Position numbers and translations under genes: made by a program
Shown: positions 35,075 to 43,520 of the stretch, piece after piece
Numbering within the stretch: position 1 is the first letter of the stretch
How the letters are laid out: every line of letters begins with the position of its first letter
NCBI GenBank assembly: GCA_963580245.1
Contig: CAUZJO010000003.1
Coordinates: forward strand, 1-64,000
Direction of reading: 5' to 3'
DNA from: CAUZJO01 sp963580245
GTDB lineage: Bacteria; Sumerlaeota; Sumerlaeia; MVZB01
DNA: 64,000 nucleotides
Notes under the pieces: model-generated
Told to the model about the DNA's origin: nothing
The model's input: the letters and a program-made list of their open reading frames with translations, nothing else
The model's database searches: none

Positions 35075-37498
35075 ATGACTCGGATGACAGCCTCCTTCCT
35101 GTGCGTTTTGTTTTGCCTGACATTCACTCCATCAATCTATGGCTTGACCGAATCTTCTAAACCTCTTTCCACATTGAGTCAACACTATAACGATCCGGAT
35201 GGTGATATCTCGCCGTGGATGTTTGTGCCGGAGCAAAACATCAAGAAGATCTCCACCACTCACCGGCCGGGACTGATTGCGGTGTGGGAAGACGGGGAGG
35301 GCCAGGACATTAAAGGGCTTCTGCACGATCCCATCAGGATTGAAGACTATGCGCTGCCGTGGGAATTCCATCTTGGCCTGACACAAAATCTCCATGCAAT
35401 GATGGGACTGGATGCCGGAACGCAGGCTAATTATGCGATTGGCCTGAATGTCGCCGTGACATTCTCTGACCCTTCAACATGGCCAGCCGATCGAGCGTCA
35501 CCGGCGCCATCTACGGTTATTTTTGAAGATCACTTTGATAGTGCCAGTTATGTGAACAATGCAACCATAGACACAGGTGTGTGGAATTGGTCTGGCTATA
35601 CTGAGAGTGAGCATGGTCATCCAAACTTTTTGGATGTTGACGAAACTGACGGCGATGGAAACTACAGCATAGGTCTTCATGGTTCTACCACCTCGTTTTT
35701 TTCTACTTGGATTCGCAGCATTCAGTCATTTACAAGGGGTGACAATCTGAGGGTTACTTTCAGGCATTGGGGTGATTCCACCGATACAAGACACGTCCAT
35801 GCTTATCCGAATTATGCTTCGATTGCAGGACCGTGGCATGCAGACGGCGTAGGCATGCCAGAAGGCGGACTCTCGTTCTATGGGGATTCTCCAACGCATT
35901 CACAACAGTTTGCAGAAAACGGCTTGTGGAATTCTGGGAATTGGATGTCAGTGGCTTTCACCACTGCTTATGATGCTGCCACTTCTCGTGCGAATTCAAT
36001 GTTAATACGAGTCTGGCTTGGCGACGTAAAGGGTTCAGCTGTCGAATGGTCTACTGATGAAGGCGCCACTTGGACTATGGAATACGATTCCAGAAAACAA
36101 GACACGGCCTACGGCCAGACTACTGGCAGCGCAAGTACAGTTCGGCTTGGTTTTGCTGGTTGTAATGGACGTACTGAAATCGACGACATTATCGTCGAGA
36201 TAGGCGGTGCACCAACACCAACTCAGCCTCAAGATATGCGATGGTTCCAGCTGTTGGTGGTCCATTTGGGAACGACAGGTATGGAGGGTCTCGGTCTCCC
36301 CCAGTTCTCGAGATTGCCGACTCCCGAGACGTACTTGGTTTGGGGTCGTGGAAACTTCGGCCTTACCGCGCGTGGGGATTGGCAAATACCTCATTTGTGG
36401 GCCGGTGACGGAGTGAGGAGGTCCGGACCTGCCAGCGACCAGCTCTATTTTCGACTGCGTGTGGTGAATCCGACGACACTTGACGTCGGTCTCCGTTTCG
36501 ACACGTCACACCCATTCAATATGAGAAGGATCGATTGTTCCAGGTACGGTGAAATCACGGGAATTTGGGAAGTGGGACCTGTCTTTTCCTGTGACCGATG
36601 GATCCCGGATACATTGTGCCGGAATCTCACCTGGAAGCGACGCCCACAATCCTCCATGGGGGAATTAATTGGAAGCGTAAATAAAAACGGAAAGTATTCA
36701 GCCAAATGGATGAAATACTACAAAACCCCCGATCCCATCCCCCCCCAAACGAAATATGAATATTACGTGGATTATTGCGTTTTTTACGAACGTCACGCCG
36801 ATTCATTTGAAGAGTTATCCGATGATTTCAATATCCAGGGACAACTCTCTAAATGGCAGGCCTCTCCCCATGGCGCCACTATCGACACTCATAATAATCC
36901 TGGATACCTGACATTGAATATCCTCAACACAGGTAGATTCGCCGGGTTTCTGCCCGTTGGCGATCCCGAATTGGATCTTGATGTGGTTCAACCCCCATGG
37001 GAAATCGAGATTGGGTTTATTCCTCCCGCCGATAGTGAACCGTGGAATTTTGTTATGGATTGGCATGTTCTTGACCAGAATGGGGAAGAGGCGGGTCACT
37101 GGCAGCCTGGAGTCATGTATCTCCCGGGAGAAAACAAACACGTTTTTGTGAACAGAGTTCAATCAATCGCTTCGCAACGAAATGGCGATGTCTTTCAAGT
37201 CCGATTTGCGGATGAACCGCCTGAATCGATTCTTGCGGCAAAACCACTGTATATGTTAGTTCAGGCGCTTGATGCCTCGCATGTTCGAGTTGGCTTTCGC
37301 GCCAAACCCACCGACCCTTGGCATTTGTCGGAGACATACGACGTAACCCAAACCTTAGGCGGATCAATAGGAAAGTCAGGCAAGATCACCTGGGGAACCT
37401 TTAGCGAAACCAACGAAGAAACTTCCGTTGGCATGCCATACCGTCAGAAGTTTCTGATCGACTATATATATATACGGAAACACCTGACGACGGAATAG
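35075..37498 (+). CDS. Secreted protein, unnamed family, paralog B with nested domain
   Basis: Protein of 807 aa, with GAGGAA before the ATG and a signal peptide (FLCVLFCLTFTPSIYG). It aligns along its whole length with the preceding gene (QHYNDPDGDISPWMFVPEQN, ITGIWEVGPVFSCDRWIPD, SDDFNIQGQLSKW, AAKPLYMLVQALDASHVRVG). About 245 residues (roughly 141-387) are inserted between DPSTWPADR and WFQLLVVHLG. The insert looks like a separate ConA-like domain (IFEDHFDSASYVNN at its start, RLGFAGCNGRTEIDDIIVEI at its end). It starts 40 bases after paralog A, so the pair is probably one operon formed by tandem duplication. Function unknown. Confidence 0.75.
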   Translation: MTRMTASFLCVLFCLTFTPSIYGLTESSKPLSTLSQHYNDPDGDISPWMFVPEQNIKKISTTHRPGLIAVWEDGEGQDIKGLLHDPIRIEDYALPWEFHLGLTQNLHAMMGLDAGTQANYAIGLNVAVTFSDPSTWPADRASPAPSTVIFEDHFDSASYVNNATIDTGVWNWSGYTESEHGHPNFLDVDETDGDGNYSIGLHGSTTSFFSTWIRSIQSFTRGDNLRVTFRHWGDSTDTRHVHAYPNYASIAGPWHADGVGMPEGGLSFYGDSPTHSQQFAENGLWNSGNWMSVAFTTAYDAATSRANSMLIRVWLGDVKGSAVEWSTDEGATWTMEYDSRKQDTAYGQTTGSASTVRLGFAGCNGRTEIDDIIVEIGGAPTPTQPQDMRWFQLLVVHLGTTGMEGLGLPQFSRLPTPETYLVWGRGNFGLTARGDWQIPHLWAGDGVRRSGPASDQLYFRLRVVNPTTLDVGLRFDTSHPFNMRRIDCSRYGEITGIWEVGPVFSCDRWIPDTLCRNLTWKRRPQSSMGELIGSVNKNGKYSAKWMKYYKTPDPIPPQTKYEYYVDYCVFYERHADSFEELSDDFNIQGQLSKWQASPHGATIDTHNNPGYLTLNILNTGRFAGFLPVGDPELDLDVVQPPWEIEIGFIPPADSEPWNFVMDWHVLDQNGEEAGHWQPGVMYLPGENKHVFVNRVQSIASQRNGDVFQVRFADEPPESILAAKPLYMLVQALDASHVRVGFRAKPTDPWHLSETYDVTQTLGGSIGKSGKITWGTFSETNEETSVGMPYRQKFLIDYIYIRKHLTTE

Positions 37499-37822
37499 AA
37501 AACTGTCTCATCCAAGCGTTCGCTATCCAGCGGCGGTCCTGCCTTACCGGAACGGGGTTCCCACCCGCTTGAGAGCACGACTTTGCCCGGCCGTACTTTT
37601 GGTTCAGCCGGAGATGCAATTTTTGAGGTGTTGAAGTTAGTGGGTTATTCCAATTAAGTAGAGTAGTCGACAAAGACGAATGCCTACGGATCAAGCTGCG
37701 GCAAGTGGGTTTTCGGGAAGTACAACGCCAAACTCGGCCAAAAGTCTCGTCGCTTCTAGCCTCGGTTCTTTTCTAAAGAGAAAAGTATCTCAAGCGCTGA
37801 CGCAGGTCAAACTTAGACGCGA
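37499..37822. other. Intergenic region, no gene seen
   Basis: These 324 bases separate paralog B (+) from a minus-strand gene. Short open frames here overlap the neighbours' ends and have no family-like content. A weak AT-rich hairpin (CTTTTCT/AGAAAAG) lies near 37770-37790. Nothing else is supported. Confidence 0.4.
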
Positions 37823-38248
37823 TTATTTTTGGCGCTCAGCCGGCCCCGAATCACGCAGGTGGTCGAGCGTAGCGTTGATTTCTTTGGCCAGGTCTTGGAG
37901 TTCGTCGGATTCGCGCAGTTGGATCGATCGGGATTCGCCGCCGCGGCGGATTTGCTCTAGGACTTGGCGGATGTGGTGGACGCGGCCGCAGATTTGGTGG
38001 GAGACGCGGATGCCGAGGTAGATCAGGACCGCGCCGACGATGATCGTCAGGAGGACGTAGCCGGTGAGAATTCCGGTCCAGCGGGGGCCGGTTTCGATGG
38101 CTGGGCTCAGGAGCAATAGCGCCAGGTAAAGCGACAGGATCGCGGTGGCGACCACGACGATCAGTTCGAGCAACAGGATGCGGGTCAGGAACCGGCGTTG
38201 GAACGGGGGGTTGATCCAGTAGCGGCGGCGGCGGTTGTTGGGTTTCAT
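37823..38248 (-). CDS. Two-helix membrane protein with HAMP-like domain
   Basis: Protein of 141 aa. It has a basic start, two transmembrane helices (LLLELIVVVATAILSLYLALLLL and ILTGYVLLTIIVGAVLIYLGIRV) and a short cytoplasmic HAMP-like segment (VHHIRQVLEQIRRGGESRSI, ESDELQDLAKEINATLDHL). No kinase or methyl-accepting domain follows, so it is a free-standing HAMP protein. It starts three bases after the pseudopilin-like gene, with GGAGGG upstream, and is translationally coupled to it. Confidence 0.7.
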   Translation of the reverse strand: MKPNNRRRRYWINPPFQRRFLTRILLLELIVVVATAILSLYLALLLLSPAIETGPRWTGILTGYVLLTIIVGAVLIYLGIRVSHQICGRVHHIRQVLEQIRRGGESRSIQLRESDELQDLAKEINATLDHLRDSGPAERQK

Positions 38249-38251
38249 GGT

Positions 38252-38626
38252 TCAGGGGTCCCTCCAGGTCATGACGATGTCGTCGGCGCTGCCGGGCGTG
38301 CGGTTGGGGCCGGTGCTGCGTAGTTCGAAGCCGCGGGCGAGGCGGCGATATTGATAGGGTTGGCCCCAACTGTCGAGGCGCGGGGCTTTGAGCCGCGAGC
38401 GGAAGCACCGCTGGATGAGCCGCGAGAATTCCGCCCGGTCGGGGTAGCGGCCCGTTGCGGATTTCTCCATGACGATGACCTTGCGCAGGTTGTACAGCTC
38501 GACGCCGGCGACGACACCCTCGGCCATCCGGATCGGCGACATCGCGACATCGCGGGCGGCCGGGGCCATCCCGATCAGCCTCAGGATGATCGCGACGGCG
38601 ATGGTGAATTTGATCAATCGGTTCAA
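38252..38626 (-). CDS. GspG-like pseudopilin C-domain protein
   Basis: Protein of about 124 aa from a TTG at 38626; a longer reading from TTG 38692 is possible. It has an N-terminal hydrophobic helix (FTIAVAIILRLIGMA). The C-terminal pattern is that of type II secretion major pseudopilins: KAPRLDSWGQPYQYR, then ELRSTGPNRTPGSADDIVMTW. The canonical prepilin motif (G/FxxxE) is not evident, so it may be a membrane-anchored GspG-like protein rather than a processed pseudopilin. It is followed by the HAMP-like gene. No other T2SS gene is adjacent; the secretin at 13.3 kb is distant. Confidence 0.6.
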   Translation of the reverse strand: MNRLIKFTIAVAIILRLIGMAPAARDVAMSPIRMAEGVVAGVELYNLRKVIVMEKSATGRYPDRAEFSRLIQRCFRSRLKAPRLDSWGQPYQYRRLARGFELRSTGPNRTPGSADDIVMTWRDP

Positions 38627-38803
38627 GGTCGGCGGGCTCGATGGGTTGGTCGGGGCCTCGAATGGGGCGTCTCCATAGAGTTCATCGGCCAACCGCGGGC
38701 GGGTCGATAGCGGCGCGGGGCCTCGCGGGGCGTGATGGTGACCGCGCGCCGGTTGCATCCGGGCCGGAATTGCCCGATCATAAGCGGGTATCCGCAATGG
38801 CCC

Positions 38804-40534
38804 ATGAATCGGTCCGCCCCCATGCCCCTCGCCGAGGTCGATCCCCAGATTTCCAAGAACAACGCCGCGTCTCACGCGAGCTCCAACGGGCTGCGGTTCT
38901 GGCTCGTTCTGGGGCTTTACCTGGTCCTGATGGCGCTGACCGTGTGCGACCGGATGGTCGAGGACCTGCGCCCGCGGTTTGTCCAGTTGATGCTTGTGGC
39001 CTTGGTGCTGATCGATTGCCCGCCGCCGAAGCGCTGGGGGCGCGAGCGGGTCGCCACGCGGCTGCTGATCACGCTGGCGGGTCTGGGCTTGACGCTGTGG
39101 GTGGCGCAAATCTGCCGCTGGTCGGTCGACCGCACGCCGCAGGCCCTCGATGGCAACGACTTGCGCAGCATCGAGCAGGCGTGGCGGGCTTTGTTTAAAC
39201 ACCACGCCTACGCCGTCTGGGGGGCATCGCTCTGGATATTCGCGCCGCTGGTCCAGACCAGCCTGCAAACGCGCCGCGAGCGGGCGGGTGAGGCAACGGC
39301 TGCGGGTGTTGCGCCCGAAGAAGTGCCGGATCAAGCCACGGCTCAAGCGCGGCTGGTGCTGCTCCACGCCTTGCCGCTCATGGGATTTGGCGCGTGGTCG
39401 CTGGCCACGTCGCTCAGCTCGATCCGGCCCGACCGCGGGTTCCAATACTTCGTTCAGGAATTGGGGCTTTATGTTCCGCTTTATCTGTTTTGGGTGCGGT
39501 CGGCCTTGCGCGATGCGCGTTATCAGGTTTGGCTCAAGCGCGGCGCTTGCGCATTCATGTTGCTCGCCACCCTCGCCGCGTCAGTGGTGTTTGCGATGTT
39601 TTGGCTGGCCGATGAGGCGGGACGCGAGGCGATGAAGGCATTTGAATTCCGCGGGACGATCCTGGTCACTCAACAATTCATCGGCTCCAGCCAATGGCGC
39701 TTCAACTTCCCCTTCGGCCATCACAACCGCTTGGGTTATTTTTCGGGGCTGTGCGTTGTGGTCTTTTTCATGGTCATTCGCTTGAACGGCCGGACGTGGG
39801 TGCGGGTTGCGGCGGGAGTGGGGTTGGGCCTTGCGCTGTTGAACCTGGGGGCGACGCTTAATCGGGGGGCTTTCTTCGCGCTGGCGGGGGGCGTGGCGGC
39901 CTATGCGTGCCTTAGTTTGGGGCGACGATCGTTGTGGCTGCTGCTGTTGGCGCCGATCGGGTTGCTTGTCATGACCCAGAACCAGCGCAATGAGATTGCC
40001 ACGATCTTCAAGAAGGACACATACACCAATCAGTACAGTTCGATCGTGACCCGCGTGGACCACTGGCGTTTCGCGGTCCGGACGATCCGGGAGAACCCGG
40101 TCTTGGGCATCGGTTACGGGTGGAAGCATTTCGAGAAGTACTATCAGGCGTCCCCCAAGCAAGAAGGTGAGCGGGAATACGCCAAGGCGCACGCGCACAA
40201 CGCATGGCTGGAGTGGGCCGCCGAGTCGGGCCTGCCGGCGTTGGCGCTGTGGGGGGCTTGGAACGGATTGCGCTGGTGGCTGATGCTTTGGCTCTGGCGA
40301 CGGCGCGGCCGATTGGTGCGTTCGGCCAAACAGCAATTGTTCTTATGGATCGCCCTCGAAGTGCTCGTTCAGCTTTTTTGCTTGGTTAATTTGCCTCTGC
40401 GGCGGGCGTTGGGGTTTCTTACCTGGGGGCTGTGGGCCGTGATGACGGTGGACTTGTTGGGTTTGCGTCACTCGCTGGAGAGTCCGGGCCCGAAGAACCG
40501 GGCGGGGACGTTGCCGATCCCGCCCCGGACATAA
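38804..40534 (+). CDS. O-antigen ligase/polymerase family membrane protein
   Basis: Protein of about 576 aa with ten or more membrane helices. The large extracytoplasmic loop carries the Wzy_C-type motif AHAHNAWLEWAAESGLPAL, typical of O-antigen ligases (WaaL) and polymerases (Wzy), which join undecaprenyl-linked glycans to lipid A core or to each other in the periplasm. GHHNRLGYFSGLCVVVFF is also family-like. The start is uncertain (ATG 38804 or 38822; no clear Shine-Dalgarno). Its last 116 bases overlap, antisense, the end of the glycosyltransferase gene on the other strand. Ligase versus polymerase cannot be decided. Confidence 0.83.
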   Translation: MNRSAPMPLAEVDPQISKNNAASHASSNGLRFWLVLGLYLVLMALTVCDRMVEDLRPRFVQLMLVALVLIDCPPPKRWGRERVATRLLITLAGLGLTLWVAQICRWSVDRTPQALDGNDLRSIEQAWRALFKHHAYAVWGASLWIFAPLVQTSLQTRRERAGEATAAGVAPEEVPDQATAQARLVLLHALPLMGFGAWSLATSLSSIRPDRGFQYFVQELGLYVPLYLFWVRSALRDARYQVWLKRGACAFMLLATLAASVVFAMFWLADEAGREAMKAFEFRGTILVTQQFIGSSQWRFNFPFGHHNRLGYFSGLCVVVFFMVIRLNGRTWVRVAAGVGLGLALLNLGATLNRGAFFALAGGVAAYACLSLGRRSLWLLLLAPIGLLVMTQNQRNEIATIFKKDTYTNQYSSIVTRVDHWRFAVRTIRENPVLGIGYGWKHFEKYYQASPKQEGEREYAKAHAHNAWLEWAAESGLPALALWGAWNGLRWWLMLWLWRRRGRLVRSAKQQLFLWIALEVLVQLFCLVNLPLRRALGFLTWGLWAVMTVDLLGLRHSLESPGPKNRAGTLPIPPRT

Positions 40535-41873
40535 CCGAGGCCCGACGGAGCTCCCCGATGGGGGGACGAGCGGGTTTGCCGGACTGGTTGAGCATCATGG
40601 CGATGGCCCCCGCCGCCCGTTCGACGCCGTCGAATGAGAATCCCGTCCGGCGCAAGCGGCGCGGGGCGGCCAGCATGTGTTCCATTCTCTCCAAGGCCTG
40701 CTCCTTGCTCACCCGGCCCTCGCCGAATTTTTCGATGCCGTCGCATTTAAAAAACTGCTCGGCGCGATACTGTTGTTCCTGACTTTTGAAATCACGCGCG
40801 TAGATCAGGATCGGGATATCGGATTCCAGAATCTGGAAAGGCGAGGATCCGGCTTGCAAAATGGCCAGATCGCATCGCGACAGGAGTTGGGAAAACTTGT
40901 GGGAGAATTTTTCGATGTGGACGTCGGCTCGCCCCTGGGCCAACGACCGCAGGTGTGTGACGGTCCGATCCTCGGTGGATGGGCCGGTGAAGATGAAGAG
41001 CTGTAGTGCCCCGTCGCTACGTTCGGTCAGTTCCAGATAGGCCGTGATGATCGATTCGCCCAATGGCCCCGCCTCCCAGCCTCCGCCAAAGCTGACGACG
41101 ATACGGCGGGCCGTCTGCCCGAGCATCTGATCGATTCGATCGGGCTGGGCCGGATCGGGTTGCGGCGCCGAAACGTCGGGGACGATGAAACCCAAATAGA
41201 GAAGCTTTTCGGCCATTGATTCGGGCCACTGATATGACTTGACCAGGTCGAAATACTTCGGGTCGCCCGCCACGAAGACGTAATCATAGAGCCCCATGTC
41301 GTCGCGGAGCTTGTTTTTTTGGTCCTTGGCGTTTTTGTATTCGCTTGGGACAAAGGGGATATCGCGCACCTGGACGATGCGTACGGGTCGATCGGCCCGC
41401 GCGTCCAGGTAACGCAGGACGGGTTTGAGTTCATTGCGCTTGCCGTGCGGGGTGGTGTCCATGAGCAAGACGTGCGGCCTGAAACTATGGATCGCGGCGA
41501 GCATGACGTTGATCCGCAGGGCGCGCAGTTTACCCTTGCCGATCTCAAGACCGACGGGCCGTTCGATGAAAGAGTTTTCCTGGAACGTGAAATTGGGCAG
41601 CCTCAGGACCGACAGTTCGCCGTAGGTCTGGGTCACGGCAAGGTGTTCGGTGTCGGTGATGAGCATCACGTTGAGGTCGGGGACCAGGCGGCGCAGTTGC
41701 CGGCTCACGCGCAACAGGCGGAACAAATGACCGAGCCCGACGTTGCTCGCCGTGTAGAGCATGACGCGTTTGGGCGAGCCCGGCTCGAACTTGTAACGGC
41801 GCAGGAACGGGATGCCCAACGATCGCGCCAGACGATCCTTCGCGCCCACCGATAACTTTTCCAAGAAGCTCAT
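40419..41873 (-). CDS. Glycosyltransferase, GT28/MurG-like fold (GT-B)
   Basis: Protein of 484 aa. The N-terminal half opens with RVMLYTASNVGLGHLFRLLR, the glycine-rich GxGHxxR-type loop of MurG/GT28 enzymes. The C-terminal half has IVVSFGGGWEAGPL and LLSRCDLAILQAGSSPFQILES, where such enzymes bind the nucleotide sugar. A low-complexity serine/proline tail of about 40 residues lies in the part that overlaps the convergent ligase gene. Its start overlaps the upstream GT4 gene by four bases, so both glycosyltransferases are co-translated. It is probably part of a surface polysaccharide pathway. Confidence 0.8.
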   Translation of the reverse strand: MSFLEKLSVGAKDRLARSLGIPFLRRYKFEPGSPKRVMLYTASNVGLGHLFRLLRVSRQLRRLVPDLNVMLITDTEHLAVTQTYGELSVLRLPNFTFQENSFIERPVGLEIGKGKLRALRINVMLAAIHSFRPHVLLMDTTPHGKRNELKPVLRYLDARADRPVRIVQVRDIPFVPSEYKNAKDQKNKLRDDMGLYDYVFVAGDPKYFDLVKSYQWPESMAEKLLYLGFIVPDVSAPQPDPAQPDRIDQMLGQTARRIVVSFGGGWEAGPLGESIITAYLELTERSDGALQLFIFTGPSTEDRTVTHLRSLAQGRADVHIEKFSHKFSQLLSRCDLAILQAGSSPFQILESDIPILIYARDFKSQEQQYRAEQFFKCDGIEKFGEGRVSKEQALERMEHMLAAPRRLRRTGFSFDGVERAAGAIAMMLNQSGKPARPPIGELRRASVMSGAGSATSPPGSSGPDSPASDANPTSPPSSRPTAPR

Positions 41874-43360
41874 GAGCGCGCGTTCTCCGCGACCCCGCAG
41901 AATTCCAGGATGCGCCGGGCCCGGTGGGCGTAGTCGTGTTGCTCGGCGAGTTCAAGCGCCCCGGCCGCCAGTCGCTCGCTCAGGGCGTCGTCTTCCAACA
42001 GCGTCCGCAGGCCTTGGGCCAGGGCTTGGGGATTGTCGGGTTCGGTCAGCCACGCGTTGCGGCCGTGTTCGAGCACCTCGCGCAACGTCGGCAGGTCGCT
42101 GGCCACGATCGGCTTGCCGAAGGCCGCGAATTCAAACAACTTCATCGGACTGGTGAAGATCCGCGCCTCGCGGAAACCCCGGCGGGGCAGAGGGATCACG
42201 CAGACGCGCGCCTTGCGGATATAACGCCTGACTTTGGGGTGGTTGACGTGTCCGACCATCCGCACGCGCTCCGACATGTCGTAGTCCCCGATGAGGTCCC
42301 TGATCCGTTGCTTGTCCTTGGAACGATTGCCTCCGACGATGGTCAACCGGTAGGGCTCGATCAACGCCATGGCATGAATCAGCAGATCGACGCCCTTCCA
42401 TGGATATAGCTGGCCGACGTAAAGGACGTCGATGGCTTGCGGAGGAGTGATTGCTCCATTCGCATCGGGGCCGTTGGGGCCACTGAGGGAGCTCGATGGC
42501 GCTTCATCGTCGCCGGTCGCTGGCCGTTGCATCGTTAGCGGTGTTCGGTCGCGGGCCCGGTCCGGTTGCAACCTGTTGTCATCGTCGTTGGAAAAGTCAT
42601 CGTCCTCCCCATCATCGTCCATCGTTTCATTTTCCCACTCATCGGACTCGCTTTCGGCGTGTTGCGCCGCCTGGGCCGCCCATTGGCGGGTTTCCACGAA
42701 GTCAACGCCGCTCGGCAGGCAACCCAGGGGAACGCCGACGTCCCATTGCTCCAGGACCTTGCGAATCTGGCCGGTCAGGCACAGGATGCCGTCGGTCTTG
42801 CGCAGGACCTCTTCCTCGGCCGTCTTTTTCCCGCGCAGGAAGGCCTTGCACTCCGAGAGGGGCGGAGGCGGTTGCTCGGCGTCCTTGCGTGATTCGATAA
42901 ACTTCCGAAAACGGTCGACGTATTTCAGCCAATGCAGTTCAAGGTAGATGGGGATGCCGGCCTCGGCGGCGATCGGGTGCAAGAGCTCAACGACGTTTTC
43001 GTTTCGCGTGTAGATGATCGTTTTGGCCTGACGGGCCGCCGCCTCCAGCTCACGCCCGACCCGCCGGCGCACCAGCCGATAAATGTTATAGTGTCGAAGG
43101 CTAATATTATTGTTCATCCTCCTCAAGCGGTAATACCAGCGCGGGACCATGCCCTTGATCTCGACGTTATCCATCGGTTCGAGCCCGTAGTATTTCCAGA
43201 TCCTCCACCGTTTGGCGGTCAAGGTGACGAAATAAAGCGTCACCCGCACCCCCGGCCGCGAGGCCAACGCCCGAACCGTCTTCAGGATTTGGATGGGATG
43301 GGCGAATTTATTGGGTACGGTCGTGGAACAAAAAATAAAGATATGCAACGGCTCGGCCAA
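41870..43360 (-). CDS. Glycosyltransferase family 4 (GT-B) with acidic insert
   Basis: Protein of 496 aa from a TTG preceded by AAGGGAG. The C-terminal Rossmann domain shows VLYVGQLYPWKGVDLLIHAM, RLTIVGGNRSKD and FTSPMKLFEFAAFGKPIVAS, the EX7E-like region of GT4 retaining transferases. Between the domains is a low-complexity insert of about 80 residues (around 235-315) rich in Asp, Glu, Asn and Ser. It is followed, with a four-base overlap, by the GT28-like gene. It likely adds a sugar to a lipid-linked glycan at the cytoplasmic membrane face. Confidence 0.85.
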   Translation of the reverse strand: MAEPLHIFIFCSTTVPNKFAHPIQILKTVRALASRPGVRVTLYFVTLTAKRWRIWKYYGLEPMDNVEIKGMVPRWYYRLRRMNNNISLRHYNIYRLVRRRVGRELEAAARQAKTIIYTRNENVVELLHPIAAEAGIPIYLELHWLKYVDRFRKFIESRKDAEQPPPPLSECKAFLRGKKTAEEEVLRKTDGILCLTGQIRKVLEQWDVGVPLGCLPSGVDFVETRQWAAQAAQHAESESDEWENETMDDDGEDDDFSNDDDNRLQPDRARDRTPLTMQRPATGDDEAPSSSLSGPNGPDANGAITPPQAIDVLYVGQLYPWKGVDLLIHAMALIEPYRLTIVGGNRSKDKQRIRDLIGDYDMSERVRMVGHVNHPKVRRYIRKARVCVIPLPRRGFREARIFTSPMKLFEFAAFGKPIVASDLPTLREVLEHGRNAWLTEPDNPQALAQGLRTLLEDDALSERLAAGALELAEQHDYAHRARRILEFCGVAENARS

Positions 43361-43520
43361 CGAAAGCTACTCCCTTCCCATTATGTTTAGAAGTCAGGCC
43401 CGATTGATAATTGTCGGAAAAAGCCCCTCGCCCCCCCAAGCATATTGCTATTTGGGGCTGAAACTGTAAAGGGTCGCATCCCCGCCTTCGCCCGAAGGGC
43501 TTCGGCGGGCAAGCCCGCGG

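Noticed and set aside
37680..38021. 113-codon plus-strand frame before the HAMP-like gene
   Set aside because: More than half is antisense to the HAMP-like gene; the rest has no recognisable content.
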